A stretch of DNA of 64,000 nt from positions 52,139 through 116,138 of the forward strand of contig NZ_CP014767.1 of assembly GCF_001611675.1 (NCBI RefSeq), read 5' to 3'. A program made the translations under genes and the position numbers. Shown piece by piece: positions 44,542 through 53,219 of this stretch. Each line of letters begins with the position of its first letter. Position 1 is the stretch's first letter. This stretch comes from Pontibacter akesuensis (lineage in GTDB: Bacteria; Bacteroidota; Bacteroidia; Cytophagales; Hymenobacteraceae). Below the pieces are notes generated by a model that saw only the letters and a program-made list of their open reading frames with translations, did not search any database and had not been told where the DNA came from.

Positions 44542-45987
44542 ATGGAAAAACAAACGAACATAACCATTCTTCAGCTCAACGATACCCATGCCTATCTGGA
44601 GCCACACCAGGAAATGTTCTGGGAGAGTGGCACAACGATCTACCGTCCAGCAGGTGGCTTTGCCAAAATAGCAGGGTACTTAAAACAGCTTCGGAAAGAG
44701 CAAAAAGGCGTGCTGGCACTAGATTGCGGAGACACGTTTCACGGCACCTATCCAGCTGTTGCATCCAAAGGGGAAGTGATGGTACCTGTGCTGAACGAAC
44801 TTAGCCTGGCAGCCATGACGGCACATTGGGAATTTGCCTACGGCCCGGAGCAGTTCAGGAAACTGACCGCCATGCTCAACTACCCTATGCTGGCTATCAA
44901 TGTGTATGAGAAAGCTACAGATAAGCTGGTGTTTGCGCCTTACACGCTGAAAGAAGTAAATGGCTTGAAAATAGGTATAGTGGGCATTGCCTGTAACATC
45001 GTTGATAAGACCATGCCGCCCCATTTCAGCGAAGGCATCTATTTTACGCTGGGTAACGAAGAACTGCCCGGCTACATCCAAAAACTTAAGCAGGAAGAAA
45101 AAGTTGATCTCATTGTTCTGATCTCTCACCTGGGCTTTCCGCAGAATATGAAGTTGCTTTCCGAAGTGGAAGGCGTAAATATTTGCCTGAGTAGCCACAC
45201 CCATTACCGTACCTCTAAAGCTGTGCAACAGGGGCAAACGATTGTAATAGAGTCCGGTTGTCATGGTTCCTACCTGGGGCGGCTGGATCTGACCATACAA
45301 AATTGCAGCATCTCCAACTATAAACATGAGCTGGTAGAAGTCTCGGATAAAATACCCGACGATGCCCACATGCTGGAGTTGGTGCAGCAAGCTGTTCGGC
45401 CTTACAAACAAGAGTTAAGCCAGAAAGTGGGGGAGACGGCTACTGTGCTGGACCGGAATAACATTCTGGAATCGACCATGGATAATTTTCTGCTGCAAAG
45501 TATGCTGCATGCAACAGGAGCAGAGCTGGCCTTTTCAAATGGCTGGCGTTACGGAGCGCCAATAGTTACTGGGTCTGTTACCCTGAACGACCTGTACAAC
45601 ATCATCCCCATGAATCCGCCTATACAAACGGTGGAACTGACGGGGCAGGAACTGCAGGACATGCTGGAAGAGAACCTGGAGAAAACGTTTTCACCGGATC
45701 CTTACGCACAGCAAGGGGGCTTTGTAAAACGATGTATGAGCTTAAGGGCCTTTATAAAAATAGAAGCACCCAAAGGCACCCGTATCCAAAAGCTTTTTGT
45801 AAATGACGAAGAACTAGACCTGCAACGAAGCTATAAAGCATCCTTCGTGACAGAGCAGGGCGTGCCGGAAAAGTATGGCACCAACCGCTCTGACTCAGGT
45901 ATAAAGGCCATTGAAGCCATGCAACAATACCTGGAAAAGTACTCACCTGTCCGTGCTGATATGCTGGGCACGTTCACGGCAGTATAA
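44542..45987 (+). CDS. SoxB-like metallophosphatase without signal peptide
   Basis: 481 residues from the ATG at 44542 (a TTG at 44518 gives a longer frame). LQLNDTHAYLEPHQEMF (D14, H16), LDCGDTFHG (D61, D64) and MTAHWEFAYGPEQF (HWE at 95-97) form the metal site; HWEFxYG is the SoxB pattern, in place of GNHE. The C-terminal domain has DNFLLQSMLHATGAELAFSNGWR. There is no signal peptide or membrane segment, so it should be cytoplasmic, unlike periplasmic SoxB. Real SoxB acts on SoxYZ, which is absent here. Confidence 0.75.
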   Translation: MEKQTNITILQLNDTHAYLEPHQEMFWESGTTIYRPAGGFAKIAGYLKQLRKEQKGVLALDCGDTFHGTYPAVASKGEVMVPVLNELSLAAMTAHWEFAYGPEQFRKLTAMLNYPMLAINVYEKATDKLVFAPYTLKEVNGLKIGIVGIACNIVDKTMPPHFSEGIYFTLGNEELPGYIQKLKQEEKVDLIVLISHLGFPQNMKLLSEVEGVNICLSSHTHYRTSKAVQQGQTIVIESGCHGSYLGRLDLTIQNCSISNYKHELVEVSDKIPDDAHMLELVQQAVRPYKQELSQKVGETATVLDRNNILESTMDNFLLQSMLHATGAELAFSNGWRYGAPIVTGSVTLNDLYNIIPMNPPIQTVELTGQELQDMLEENLEKTFSPDPYAQQGGFVKRCMSLRAFIKIEAPKGTRIQKLFVNDEELDLQRSYKASFVTEQGVPEKYGTNRSDSGIKAIEAMQQYLEKYSPVRADMLGTFTAV

Positions 45988-46012
45988 ATCCCATTAACTA
46001 GACAATACTTCT

Positions 46013-47635
46013 ATGAAATTAAATAGGAAACTAGGCATCCCATTGGGGATGGCAACACTCATGTTTGCCGCAGCCTGTACGAACCAAAATTCAACATCAA
46101 CTACTTCTAGTGAAATGGCAGGAAAGGAACAGAAATCGATCAGCATCTTGCATACCAACGACATGCACGGCACTTACATGCCATTCCTGACAACAACTGA
46201 TAACGCGACAGCTCAAACCGGCGACGCTGGTCGTGACACGCTTATCACGTTCGATAAAGCAGCCAGGATTGGGGGTTTTGCCTACCTGGCCGGCGCTGTG
46301 AAGAATGTGCGAAAGGAGAAAGGTGCTGATAATGTGTTACTGGTTGATGGGGGCGATACCTTTAGTGACGACCAGCTGGGCAACCTGACGAAAGGAGAAG
46401 CCATGATCCGCTTCATGAATGGGGTGAACTATGATTTAATGGCGCTCGGAAACCATGATTTTGACTATGGTTTGCAGCGCACGCGCGAACTGCAGCAAAT
46501 GGCAACCTTCCCGATGCGGGCAGCCAACATTACGGATGACAACACACAGCAACCTGTTTTCGGAGAGCCTTATTTCATCAAAGAAACGAACGGTGTTAAA
46601 GTGGCTATTCTGGCGCTTGGCTACCGCAATACGCCTAAGACCGGTAACCCGGACAATGTAAAAGGACTCACCTTTAAAGTGGGCCAGGAAGTCGCGCAAA
46701 AGTATGTGCCGGAGCTCCGAAAGAAAGCCGATATCGTGGTGGTGCTTTCACATGAAGGGACTGCGGTGGATTACAAAATGGCCCGAGAAGTAGCAGGCAT
46801 AGACCTGATCATAGGCGCCCATAGCCACGACATCTTGGAGCCAAGAACAAAGATAGGGCAGACCTATGTGGTGCAGGCCATGTCTGATGCAGCGGTGCTG
46901 GGCGAAACAGAATTAATTATCGCTGATGATAAACTGGTTGATGTGAAAACGCATCATCATTGGCTCTGGAACGAGCAGTTACAGCCTGATGCAGCCATAC
47001 TGGCGCTGATAGGTGAACAGCGCAAACCACACCTGGATAAGCTGCAAGAGCACGTGGTGGAAAGCAAGGCCGTCATAGGCAGACAGTATAAATCGGAAAG
47101 CCCGTTTGATAAACTGGTAGGCAATCTGCTGCTCGAAGGATTCAAAGGGGATGTGGCCATCATGCCGGGAGTAGGGTATGGTATCTCCTTTAAGCTAGGT
47201 CCTGTGACAAGTGAAGAAGTATACAAACTGTTGCCACACCCCTCCAAGATTGTGACCTTGACTATGACGGGTCAGCAATTAAAGCAGACACTGGAGCAGG
47301 CGGCCAAGAACCTGAAGCCTGTGAACAAACTGGAAGCGGTGGGAGGTCTTATACAGACAGCAGGCATCCACTACGAAATGGACCTTACCAAACCAACCGG
47401 ACAACGAATCAGCAAGGTCCAAATTAAAAACCAGCCAGTAAATGACGACCAAAACTATAGGGTTGTTACCCACAACGGCTTGCTCACTGGGTTGCACAAC
47501 TTCGATGAGATAGGAAAGGGGCAAAACATCAACAGAACAGCGCAACCACTTACAGACTTCATCATTCAGCAATTAAAGGAAATGAAGACAGTGGATATGC
47601 CAGCCAATATGGGCGAAGTAACCATCAAACGCTAA
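46013..47635 (+). CDS. 5'-nucleotidase-family lipoprotein
   Basis: 540 residues. The signal peptide ends in FAAAC (Cys22 acylated). The metallophosphatase core is intact: HTNDMHGTY (D51, H53), VDGGDTFSDDQ, LGNHDFDYG and GAHSHDILEP. The C-terminal nucleotidase domain follows (about 360-540). Unlike its two neighbours, it keeps GNHD, so it is a normal periplasmic 5'-nucleotidase/phosphodiesterase. It follows the SoxB-like gene by 25 bp and probably shares its transcript. Confidence 0.9.
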   Translation: MKLNRKLGIPLGMATLMFAAACTNQNSTSTTSSEMAGKEQKSISILHTNDMHGTYMPFLTTTDNATAQTGDAGRDTLITFDKAARIGGFAYLAGAVKNVRKEKGADNVLLVDGGDTFSDDQLGNLTKGEAMIRFMNGVNYDLMALGNHDFDYGLQRTRELQQMATFPMRAANITDDNTQQPVFGEPYFIKETNGVKVAILALGYRNTPKTGNPDNVKGLTFKVGQEVAQKYVPELRKKADIVVVLSHEGTAVDYKMAREVAGIDLIIGAHSHDILEPRTKIGQTYVVQAMSDAAVLGETELIIADDKLVDVKTHHHWLWNEQLQPDAAILALIGEQRKPHLDKLQEHVVESKAVIGRQYKSESPFDKLVGNLLLEGFKGDVAIMPGVGYGISFKLGPVTSEEVYKLLPHPSKIVTLTMTGQQLKQTLEQAAKNLKPVNKLEAVGGLIQTAGIHYEMDLTKPTGQRISKVQIKNQPVNDDQNYRVVTHNGLLTGLHNFDEIGKGQNINRTAQPLTDFIIQQLKEMKTVDMPANMGEVTIKR

Positions 47636-47651
47636 GTATAAACTACTTCCT

Positions 47652-47697
47652 AAAACAAAAGCCCCGTGGTAGAGATTTACCACGGGGCTTTTGTTTT
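47652..47697. terminator. Bidirectional terminator, 20-bp perfect stem
   Basis: The arms 47652-47671 and 47678-47697 are exact inverted copies with a GCCCCGTGGT core, an AAAACAAAA outer part and a 6-nt loop (GAGATT). It lies between convergent genes ending at 47635 and 47716 and gives T-rich tails in both directions. Confidence 0.93.
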
Positions 47698-47715
47698 CCC
47701 AGAAAGCTTAACCTG

Positions 47716-48639
47716 TTATACTTTCTCCAGGTGCTTTACTTCTTTTCCCATTCTACTTGGCTCACCCTTCGAGCGATTGTTCAGGAAGGGTTGTAACTGC
47801 TGCTCTACAAACGACTCCGGATACTGCGCTACATCATCAAAGCCCAGCGCAATATCACGGCCATCTTCGGGCATATAAACCGTTCCGAACAGGTAATCCC
47901 AAACACTTAAGCTGATGCCATAGTTTGCGCCGTAGCGATGGGGCATATGTTTGGCGTGGTGCCAGATATGCATTTGCGGATTGTTGAACAGGTAGCGCAA
48001 CGGACCTAACGGAACATGGAGGTTGGAATGGTTAAAGTGGCCAATAGAAGTCGCAAAAATGTGCACTAGAAAGAAGTCCTGAATTCCGAAGCCTATCATG
48101 GCCAGTGGTATATACTCTATAATTCTGTAAACTACCGTCTCGCCCCAATGGAAGCGCAGGTGCGCTGCAAAGCCCATTTGTTGCACCGAATGATGTACCT
48201 TGTGAAAGCGCCACAGAAATTCGGAGCGGTGCAGCAGCCGGTGTACGTTCCATTGTATAAAATCACGGACTACAAACAAAGTGAGCAGCTGCCCCCAAAC
48301 GGGCCATGACTGCACTTCAAAAGCGACCAGGTTCGTAACGCCAAACAGCGCCAGGAAATCGTTAAATGCTTCTACACCAATGTTAGAAATGGCATTGAAC
48401 CCGATAAGCGAAAACAGGAAGAAGTTGAAGAACATGTAAAAGCCATCGAGCCAGAAATCTTTTCGGAGTATTGCCTGATGGGTACGCCAGGGCTTAACTA
48501 TTTCTAAAAGCCAGAAGAAAAGCGATAAGCCAATCAGCCAGTAGAAATAGTTACCCCACCCCGGATTCAGAACTTCCTGCCAAAGGTAGTTCCCGTAATC
48601 CGTAAAAGACGAGAGAAAGATCTGCCAGTACTTTGCCAA
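47716..48639 (-). CDS. Sterol desaturase/fatty acid hydroxylase-family protein
   Basis: 307 residues with about five membrane helices. The histidine clusters are HRLLHRSEFLW, FHKVHHSVQQMGF and QMHIWHHAKHMPH, matching the di-iron site of the FA_hydroxylase family. The reaction is O2-dependent oxidation of a lipid; the substrate is unknown. A link with sulfur genes is not clear. It ends next to a strong terminator and starts 20 bp from the DsrE gene, so it may be the last gene of that transcript. Confidence 0.88.
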   Translation of the reverse strand: MAKYWQIFLSSFTDYGNYLWQEVLNPGWGNYFYWLIGLSLFFWLLEIVKPWRTHQAILRKDFWLDGFYMFFNFFLFSLIGFNAISNIGVEAFNDFLALFGVTNLVAFEVQSWPVWGQLLTLFVVRDFIQWNVHRLLHRSEFLWRFHKVHHSVQQMGFAAHLRFHWGETVVYRIIEYIPLAMIGFGIQDFFLVHIFATSIGHFNHSNLHVPLGPLRYLFNNPQMHIWHHAKHMPHRYGANYGISLSVWDYLFGTVYMPEDGRDIALGFDDVAQYPESFVEQQLQPFLNNRSKGEPSRMGKEVKHLEKV

Positions 48640-48659
48640 TAGCTAAGTTACTATAGTTT

Positions 48660-49106
48660 CTAAAACTTAATGTAGCTCCAGCCTTCTTCCTGTTTGGTTA
48701 CAATCTCACCGATACCCATAGGCACGGTTGGTACGTCAGGCAGCAGTTGGCCCTTGTCTACTTTAGCTCTTTTCATCGTATTCGCGCAAGCGGCAAAAAT
48801 TACTCCTTTAGCCTGCAACTCTTTTATAGCGTTGGCTTGGGTTGATTTCCCGGTAACCAGCAGGTTGAGTGCCTTGCCGTGGACCACCACTTCAATCTGT
48901 GCATCAGGCCAGCCACGTTTGATATTGTTGAGTTGTCTCATTAGGCCGGCATGCATGGCGGTGTCAGCTACCGATAGATCGTAAACGATCTTGCGCTGCG
49001 ACGTTTGCTCAGTTTTTTTAGCTTTTGCCTTTGTTTGCCCCTGGGCCATGGAAAGGGGCGCCACCAGCGTAGCCACCAGCACCAGCATGATCAGTTTCAA
49101 TTTCAT
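48660..49106 (-). CDS. DsrE-family exported protein
   Basis: 148 residues with a signal peptide (LKLIMLVLVATLVAPLSMAQ). The DsrE/F-like fold appears as IVYDLSVADTAMHAGLMRQLNNIKRGWPDAQIEVVVHGKALNLLV, with IFAACANTMKRA carrying Cys107. DsrE-type proteins carry sulfur as persulfide on a Cys. Periplasmic location is implied. It sits between the desaturase and thioredoxin-like genes. Confidence 0.85.
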   Translation of the reverse strand: MKLKLIMLVLVATLVAPLSMAQGQTKAKAKKTEQTSQRKIVYDLSVADTAMHAGLMRQLNNIKRGWPDAQIEVVVHGKALNLLVTGKSTQANAIKELQAKGVIFAACANTMKRAKVDKGQLLPDVPTVPMGIGEIVTKQEEGWSYIKF

Positions 49107-49233
49107 AATTTGCTTGTTTAAGTATATGACTATCTAACTTTGTTTTGCTTAGAAGTATAGTTTCTATCGTTCAATTGGTTGAAGCCATACGCATGGTTCA
49201 CTTCTCGCAAACTATGCGTATGGTTTGCAGGCT

Positions 49234-49872
49234 TTACTTTTTCACCATCCCCTGCAGGAACGCCACCACTTCCGGTGTGTTGTAATCGGCCATGCCTTCC
49301 TGCTTGGCTACGATCTTCCCTTCTGGGGAGATGATGAACGTGGTTGGAATGGCATTGGATTGAAACTCCTGTGGAAGCTGGCTGGCTGGCAAGTATACCG
49401 GGAAGGTATAGCCCTTCTTGTCAATGTACTTCTTCACCTTCTCCATGCCACCTTCGTCTACCGAAAGCATCACAAAGGCGATGTTATCTGAGCCCACCTT
49501 CTCGTAGAGCTTCTGGATGTTGGGCATCTCCGCGATGCAGGGGGGACACCAGGTGGCCCAAATGTTCAGGAACACCACTTTGCCTTTCAGGCTTTCAAAG
49601 GCTACCTGCTTGCCCTGCAGGTCTACCATCTTAAAACCAGCTCCGGCCATTTCTGTAGTGGCCACGGCAGCGGCATCTACAACCGCTGTAGCATCAGGGT
49701 GCTGCAGGGTTTCCGGCACGTCCGCGTTTTTGATGCCGGTCGCCAGCAGGATGCGCTGCACCTGTCCGATGGCTTCGGTATGCAAACCAGTTAAATACAG
49801 TATTCCGAAAATGCCAAGCATCACGGCCCAGCCGGGTATATCCTTTATCGAAAATTTCTTCTTTTTCATCAT
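49234..49872 (-). CDS. TlpA/ResA-type thioredoxin, membrane-anchored
   Basis: 212 residues. A membrane anchor lies at about 15-30 (WAVMLGIFGILYLTGL), and the thioredoxin-like domain has FLNIWATWCPPCIAEMPNIQKLYEK (Cys109, Cys112) and AIPTTFIISPEGKIV. TlpA-type proteins reduce disulfides in the periplasm, often for cytochrome c maturation or sulfur carriers. The start codon is doubled (MM). A weak CRP-like half-site (TGTGACTAAAGTTCCA, 49919-49934) is 46 bp upstream. Confidence 0.9.
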   Translation of the reverse strand: MMKKKKFSIKDIPGWAVMLGIFGILYLTGLHTEAIGQVQRILLATGIKNADVPETLQHPDATAVVDAAAVATTEMAGAGFKMVDLQGKQVAFESLKGKVVFLNIWATWCPPCIAEMPNIQKLYEKVGSDNIAFVMLSVDEGGMEKVKKYIDKKGYTFPVYLPASQLPQEFQSNAIPTTFIISPEGKIVAKQEGMADYNTPEVVAFLQGMVKK

Positions 49873-49923
49873 GTTGATCTTTATTAAAGCTAAGTTAGCT
49901 TGATATTTCTACTAGATATGTGA

Positions 49924-50808
49924 CTAAAGTTCCACAGTGGTATAGCCTTTTTGTTTCAGGTCAAACATATAGGTCAGGCCATTGGGTGTGATTTCCACAC
50001 CATCAACCAGGTCGGCAGCAGTAATATTGAATTGCTTCAAAGACATCCCGCACAACATGTACCTAACCCCGGCAGCCCGGCCTTTGGCGATCTCTGCAGC
50101 CATCGCCCCGTTTTTTTTGAAGGCTTCCACCGACTTTCCGCAGGCCATCACCACAAATGAATCCCGGTTGTACTTGCTGTCTTTGGTCATCTCCTCCGCC
50201 GTATTCACGGCGGCTTTCAGGTGGTTTGGCTGGCTGATCAGCACGGCATAGTTTGTACTTGCCGTAGTATGTGTGATACCCTGCTGTGTGGGATTTTGAG
50301 CACTTGTCGTGGCGCAGGAGCCGAGTAGCACCATCAGCCCGACAGCCACTATCGTTACATAACCGTTCTGTCGTGCAGGCATGGGAACGATTCGCTTTCT
50401 CTGTTCCAGGAGCGTGTCTACACTATAGTACAGCGCCCCGTTTAAAATAAAGAAAATGAGCAGACCAATGAGCGCCACGTTCTTGAACAAAGGGCCATAG
50501 TCTCCGCTGCCTATCTGCACCGTCAGCGTTATCGGGATCAGAATGGCCAGCAATCCGGCAGCAGCCAGCCTGGTTTTAAAGCCGGCAAGCAGCATAAAGC
50601 CACCTACTAGCAGGCCGATGCCTGAAAGGATGATGAGTGTCTCGGCTGGTGCCATCCAGGTAGCCAGGTGCGCGAACGGGGCCTTTTCCAGACGGGCAGC
50701 TGCACCGGCAGTTTTCACAAAGTGGCTTAGGCCTGCCATGATAAAGATCAGGCTGCCTAGGCTGCGCAGCACCAGGAATGATATTTTTTGTTTTGGAGTA
50801 GTTTCCAT
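49924..50808 (-). CDS. Fusion of DoxX membrane domain with DsrE domain
   Basis: 294 residues. Residues about 10-130 form four membrane helices of a DoxX/DoxD type (SLIFIMAGLSHFVKT, PAETLIILSGIGLLVGGFMLL, AAGLLAILIPITLTV, NVALIGLLIFFILNGALYY). Residues 147-165 form a fifth hydrophobic segment ending LLGSC, which looks like a lipobox. Residues about 186-294 are a DsrE-type domain with Cys in MACGKSVEAF and MLCGMSLKQF. DoxD is a subunit of thiosulfate:quinone oxidoreductase, and DsrE carries sulfur. The fusion links thiosulfate oxidation with sulfur transfer. Confidence 0.85.
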   Translation of the reverse strand: METTPKQKISFLVLRSLGSLIFIMAGLSHFVKTAGAAARLEKAPFAHLATWMAPAETLIILSGIGLLVGGFMLLAGFKTRLAAAGLLAILIPITLTVQIGSGDYGPLFKNVALIGLLIFFILNGALYYSVDTLLEQRKRIVPMPARQNGYVTIVAVGLMVLLGSCATTSAQNPTQQGITHTTASTNYAVLISQPNHLKAAVNTAEEMTKDSKYNRDSFVVMACGKSVEAFKKNGAMAAEIAKGRAAGVRYMLCGMSLKQFNITAADLVDGVEITPNGLTYMFDLKQKGYTTVEL

Positions 50809-50952
50809 GCGTTCTGATTTTCTTAAAATAACCTGTTAAATAAAGTGTAAGCATCCCTATGGCAACGCACCTGTTGGTGAGGCTATAGGGAGGGCAGTAC
50901 CCGCTGTACCTGCAAGCAGGAACGCTGGTGCCTTCAATGGACAAAGTGTATT

Positions 50953-51315
50953 TTAAGAAAGCCGGGGCGGCTCAGGGTCGTTCTCGAGCACAGGAGAAAG
51001 GTGCTTCCGGAGTTGGGGAAATACAACTCTGGGTTTTGCAGTAAAGGAAACCACAGGCATTTCGTGCAGTGTATTTGCCAGAGCATACACCTGCTGGCTG
51101 CAGTCAGAAGCTACGCCTGAGGCGCTGTTCTGCTGCCTGGAGTGTGTCTGGTGTTTGAGGCATTTTCTTTTACAAGGCCTTTTGCCAAAGCGCTTGCTGT
51201 AGGTGCAGTCTTTTTTCAGTGCTGCCTGCTCTGCATAGCTGCGCATGCTGCTGTTCTTCGGCAGGGCGAAGAGCAGTAGCATGAAGCTTAAAGATAACAG
51301 CAGGTAGTTTTTCAT
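50953..51315 (-). CDS. Small Cys-rich exported protein ending in PPRLS
   Basis: 120 residues. A hydrophobic start (LLLSLSFMLLLFALP, about 4-18) is followed by basic and Cys-containing segments (KKDCTYSKRFGKRPCKRKCLKH, ASDCSQ) and the tail DPEPPRLS. The tail is like the one ending the protein at 42562. No family is known to me. It is on the same strand as the DoxX-DsrE gene, 144 bp upstream of it. Confidence 0.55.
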   Translation of the reverse strand: MKNYLLLSLSFMLLLFALPKNSSMRSYAEQAALKKDCTYSKRFGKRPCKRKCLKHQTHSRQQNSASGVASDCSQQVYALANTLHEMPVVSFTAKPRVVFPQLRKHLSPVLENDPEPPRLS

Positions 51316-51391
51316 GTTTTTTTATGCGCTACAGTATCTGTTTAATGTAGAACAAAGAAAGAAGCCATCGTTGCTTTATCATCCCATTAAG

Positions 51392-52657
51392 TTAAGTACT
51401 CTTGATAAGGTCAGTACTACATTCTTTACTATGCCAGAGCAGTTTTTTGGTGCAGCACATCCGGTACTCTGACAGCAATCCGGCTCCCAGGGTGAGCAGG
51501 GCCGTGCCCCCTATCACAGCATCCAGTCCGTACAGGTCACCAAACACACCGGCCGCCACGGCACCCGCCACATACCCAAAGTCGCGCCAGAACCGGAAGA
51601 TGCCCAGGCTCTGTGGCCGTTGGCTTGGGTGGGTGTTCTCGGCCACCACTGACAGGAAATTAGGATATACCAAGGCCGTGCCTGCCCCCAGTACAACGAG
51701 TGCCGCCACCAGTGTAGGGTAGGAGCTGGCAAACAAAAGCAGGCCTATCGCCACACCCTGTAGCAGCATACCCATGCTGAGCAACTGTTTTTTACAGAGC
51801 ACATCGCCCAGTTTTCCGGTTACCAGCTGGCCCAATCCCCACACGACCGGGTAAATACCGGCTAGCAGGCCTGTCTCTGCAAGCGAATATCCTTTGGTGC
51901 TTAGCAGCACCGGCAACAGTCCCCAGAGAATACCGTCGTTCAGGTTATTGACAAAACCGCTCAACGTGACAGAACCCAAATTGCCGTGGCGCCAGGTGGT
52001 GTCTTTCCAGATGTTCTTTAACAGCGGGATATTGGTCTGCTTGGTTTCCGTCTGTACATGGCTGTGCGTATCGCGCACCAGGAAGACGGTCAGCAGCAAA
52101 CCGGCTATTGAAAAGGCAATACCCGGCATAAAAGCATAGCTTACTTCACCGGTTGTAGAAGCGATATAACCAGCCAGAAAGGCTACCAGCCCCACTGCCA
52201 GGTAACCGGCAAACTCGTTGATCCCCATGGCCAGGCCACGGTTCTTTTCACCCACCAGGTCAATCTTCATCACCACAGTAGCCGACCATGCCAACCCTTG
52301 GTTAATGCCCAGGAGCAGGTTTGCAAAGATTACCCACCACCAGGCATCGGCATACACCAGCAGCCAGGGTACGGGCAGGGCAAACAGCCAGCCGATCAGC
52401 AGCAACTGCCGCCGCGTATACTTTGTGGCCAGCTTGCCCATCGCCAGGTTAGCCCCGGACTTCGCCAGGCCAAAAGCAACTATGAACGACAAAAGTGCGG
52501 TGTGCCCGTTGATACCAAAGACTGTTTCGGCAAACTCCGGTATCACCGAGCGCTCCAGGCCTACCATCGCGCCCACAAAGCCGTTTACGAGCACGAGCAG
52601 CCAGAACTGCCCTGCATTCTCCCGTAACCCAAGCTTTGTTTCCGATGGTTGTGCCAT
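51392..52657 (-). CDS. MFS transporter
   Basis: 421 residues with twelve predicted helices and a central loop at about 205-225. Major facilitator features are GKLATKYTRRQLLLIGW (loop 2-3) and GKLGDVLCKKQLL in the second half. The extra basic/Cys tail (CCTKKLLWHSKECS) is unusual. The substrate is unknown; the sulfur setting suggests an organic or inorganic sulfur compound, but a drug exporter is equally possible. Confidence 0.85.
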   Translation of the reverse strand: MAQPSETKLGLRENAGQFWLLVLVNGFVGAMVGLERSVIPEFAETVFGINGHTALLSFIVAFGLAKSGANLAMGKLATKYTRRQLLLIGWLFALPVPWLLVYADAWWWVIFANLLLGINQGLAWSATVVMKIDLVGEKNRGLAMGINEFAGYLAVGLVAFLAGYIASTTGEVSYAFMPGIAFSIAGLLLTVFLVRDTHSHVQTETKQTNIPLLKNIWKDTTWRHGNLGSVTLSGFVNNLNDGILWGLLPVLLSTKGYSLAETGLLAGIYPVVWGLGQLVTGKLGDVLCKKQLLSMGMLLQGVAIGLLLFASSYPTLVAALVVLGAGTALVYPNFLSVVAENTHPSQRPQSLGIFRFWRDFGYVAGAVAAGVFGDLYGLDAVIGGTALLTLGAGLLSEYRMCCTKKLLWHSKECSTDLIKST

Positions 52658-52758
52658 GCTGGTTTTATACTTTTTTCTTAATATACTTCCTATGTCAGAA
52701 AGCCACCAGCGCTAATGCCGGTGACTTCCATAACACTCGCTGCATTGAGCCAAAATCT

Positions 52759-53172
52759 TTAATGCGGCAGCCTGTCTTTTATAGCCCCGTACAGGTACGT
52801 GCCGGCTATGGCCCCGCCTACTGCTATCAGAATTGCCCAGTACTGATACCCGATGTTGACGAACATCGGTCCTGGGCAAGCTCCTGTCAATGCCCAGCCT
52901 AACCCGAAGATTGTACCCCCGATCAGGTAGCGCGGAATAGACATTTCCTTCGGCGTGAAGACGATTGGATTGCCTTGGTAATCACGCAGTTTGTATTTCT
53001 TGATCACGTAGGTGATAATCACCCCCAGCACTACGGCTGTGCCAATGATACCATACATGTGGAATGATTGGAAGCGGAACATCTCCTGAATACGGAACCA
53101 CGATATGGCTTCCGATTTACTCATCACGATACCGAACAAGATGCCGGCAATTATAAATTTTAATCCTCTCAC
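52759..53172 (-). CDS. YeeE/YedE-family transporter subunit, PmpB-like
   Basis: 137 residues with four membrane helices. The signature segment is IPRYLIGGTIFGLGWALTGACPGPMFVNIG, with Cys in GACPGP. Two-protein half-size YeeE transporters (PmpA and PmpB) bring in sulfur compounds, probably thiosulfate or sulfide-related species. It is 47 bp from the PmpA-like gene on the same strand, and the two plus the rhodanese form one operon. Confidence 0.9.
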   Translation of the reverse strand: MRGLKFIIAGILFGIVMSKSEAISWFRIQEMFRFQSFHMYGIIGTAVVLGVIITYVIKKYKLRDYQGNPIVFTPKEMSIPRYLIGGTIFGLGWALTGACPGPMFVNIGYQYWAILIAVGGAIAGTYLYGAIKDRLPH

Positions 53173-53219
53173 GGTATTTAATTCTTTGTTTTAACAATAA
53201 CTGTTTTATGGATGCTTCT

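Noticed and set aside
39491..47635. Canonical Sox (thiosulfate-oxidising) operon
   Set aside because: No SoxA, X, Y, Z, C or D was found; the cytochrome matches TsdA and not SoxAX.
49919..49934. TGTGACTAAAGTTCCA as an eighth CRP-like site before the TlpA gene
   Set aside because: Only the left half matches; the right half has lost TCAC, and the site overlaps the end of the preceding gene.
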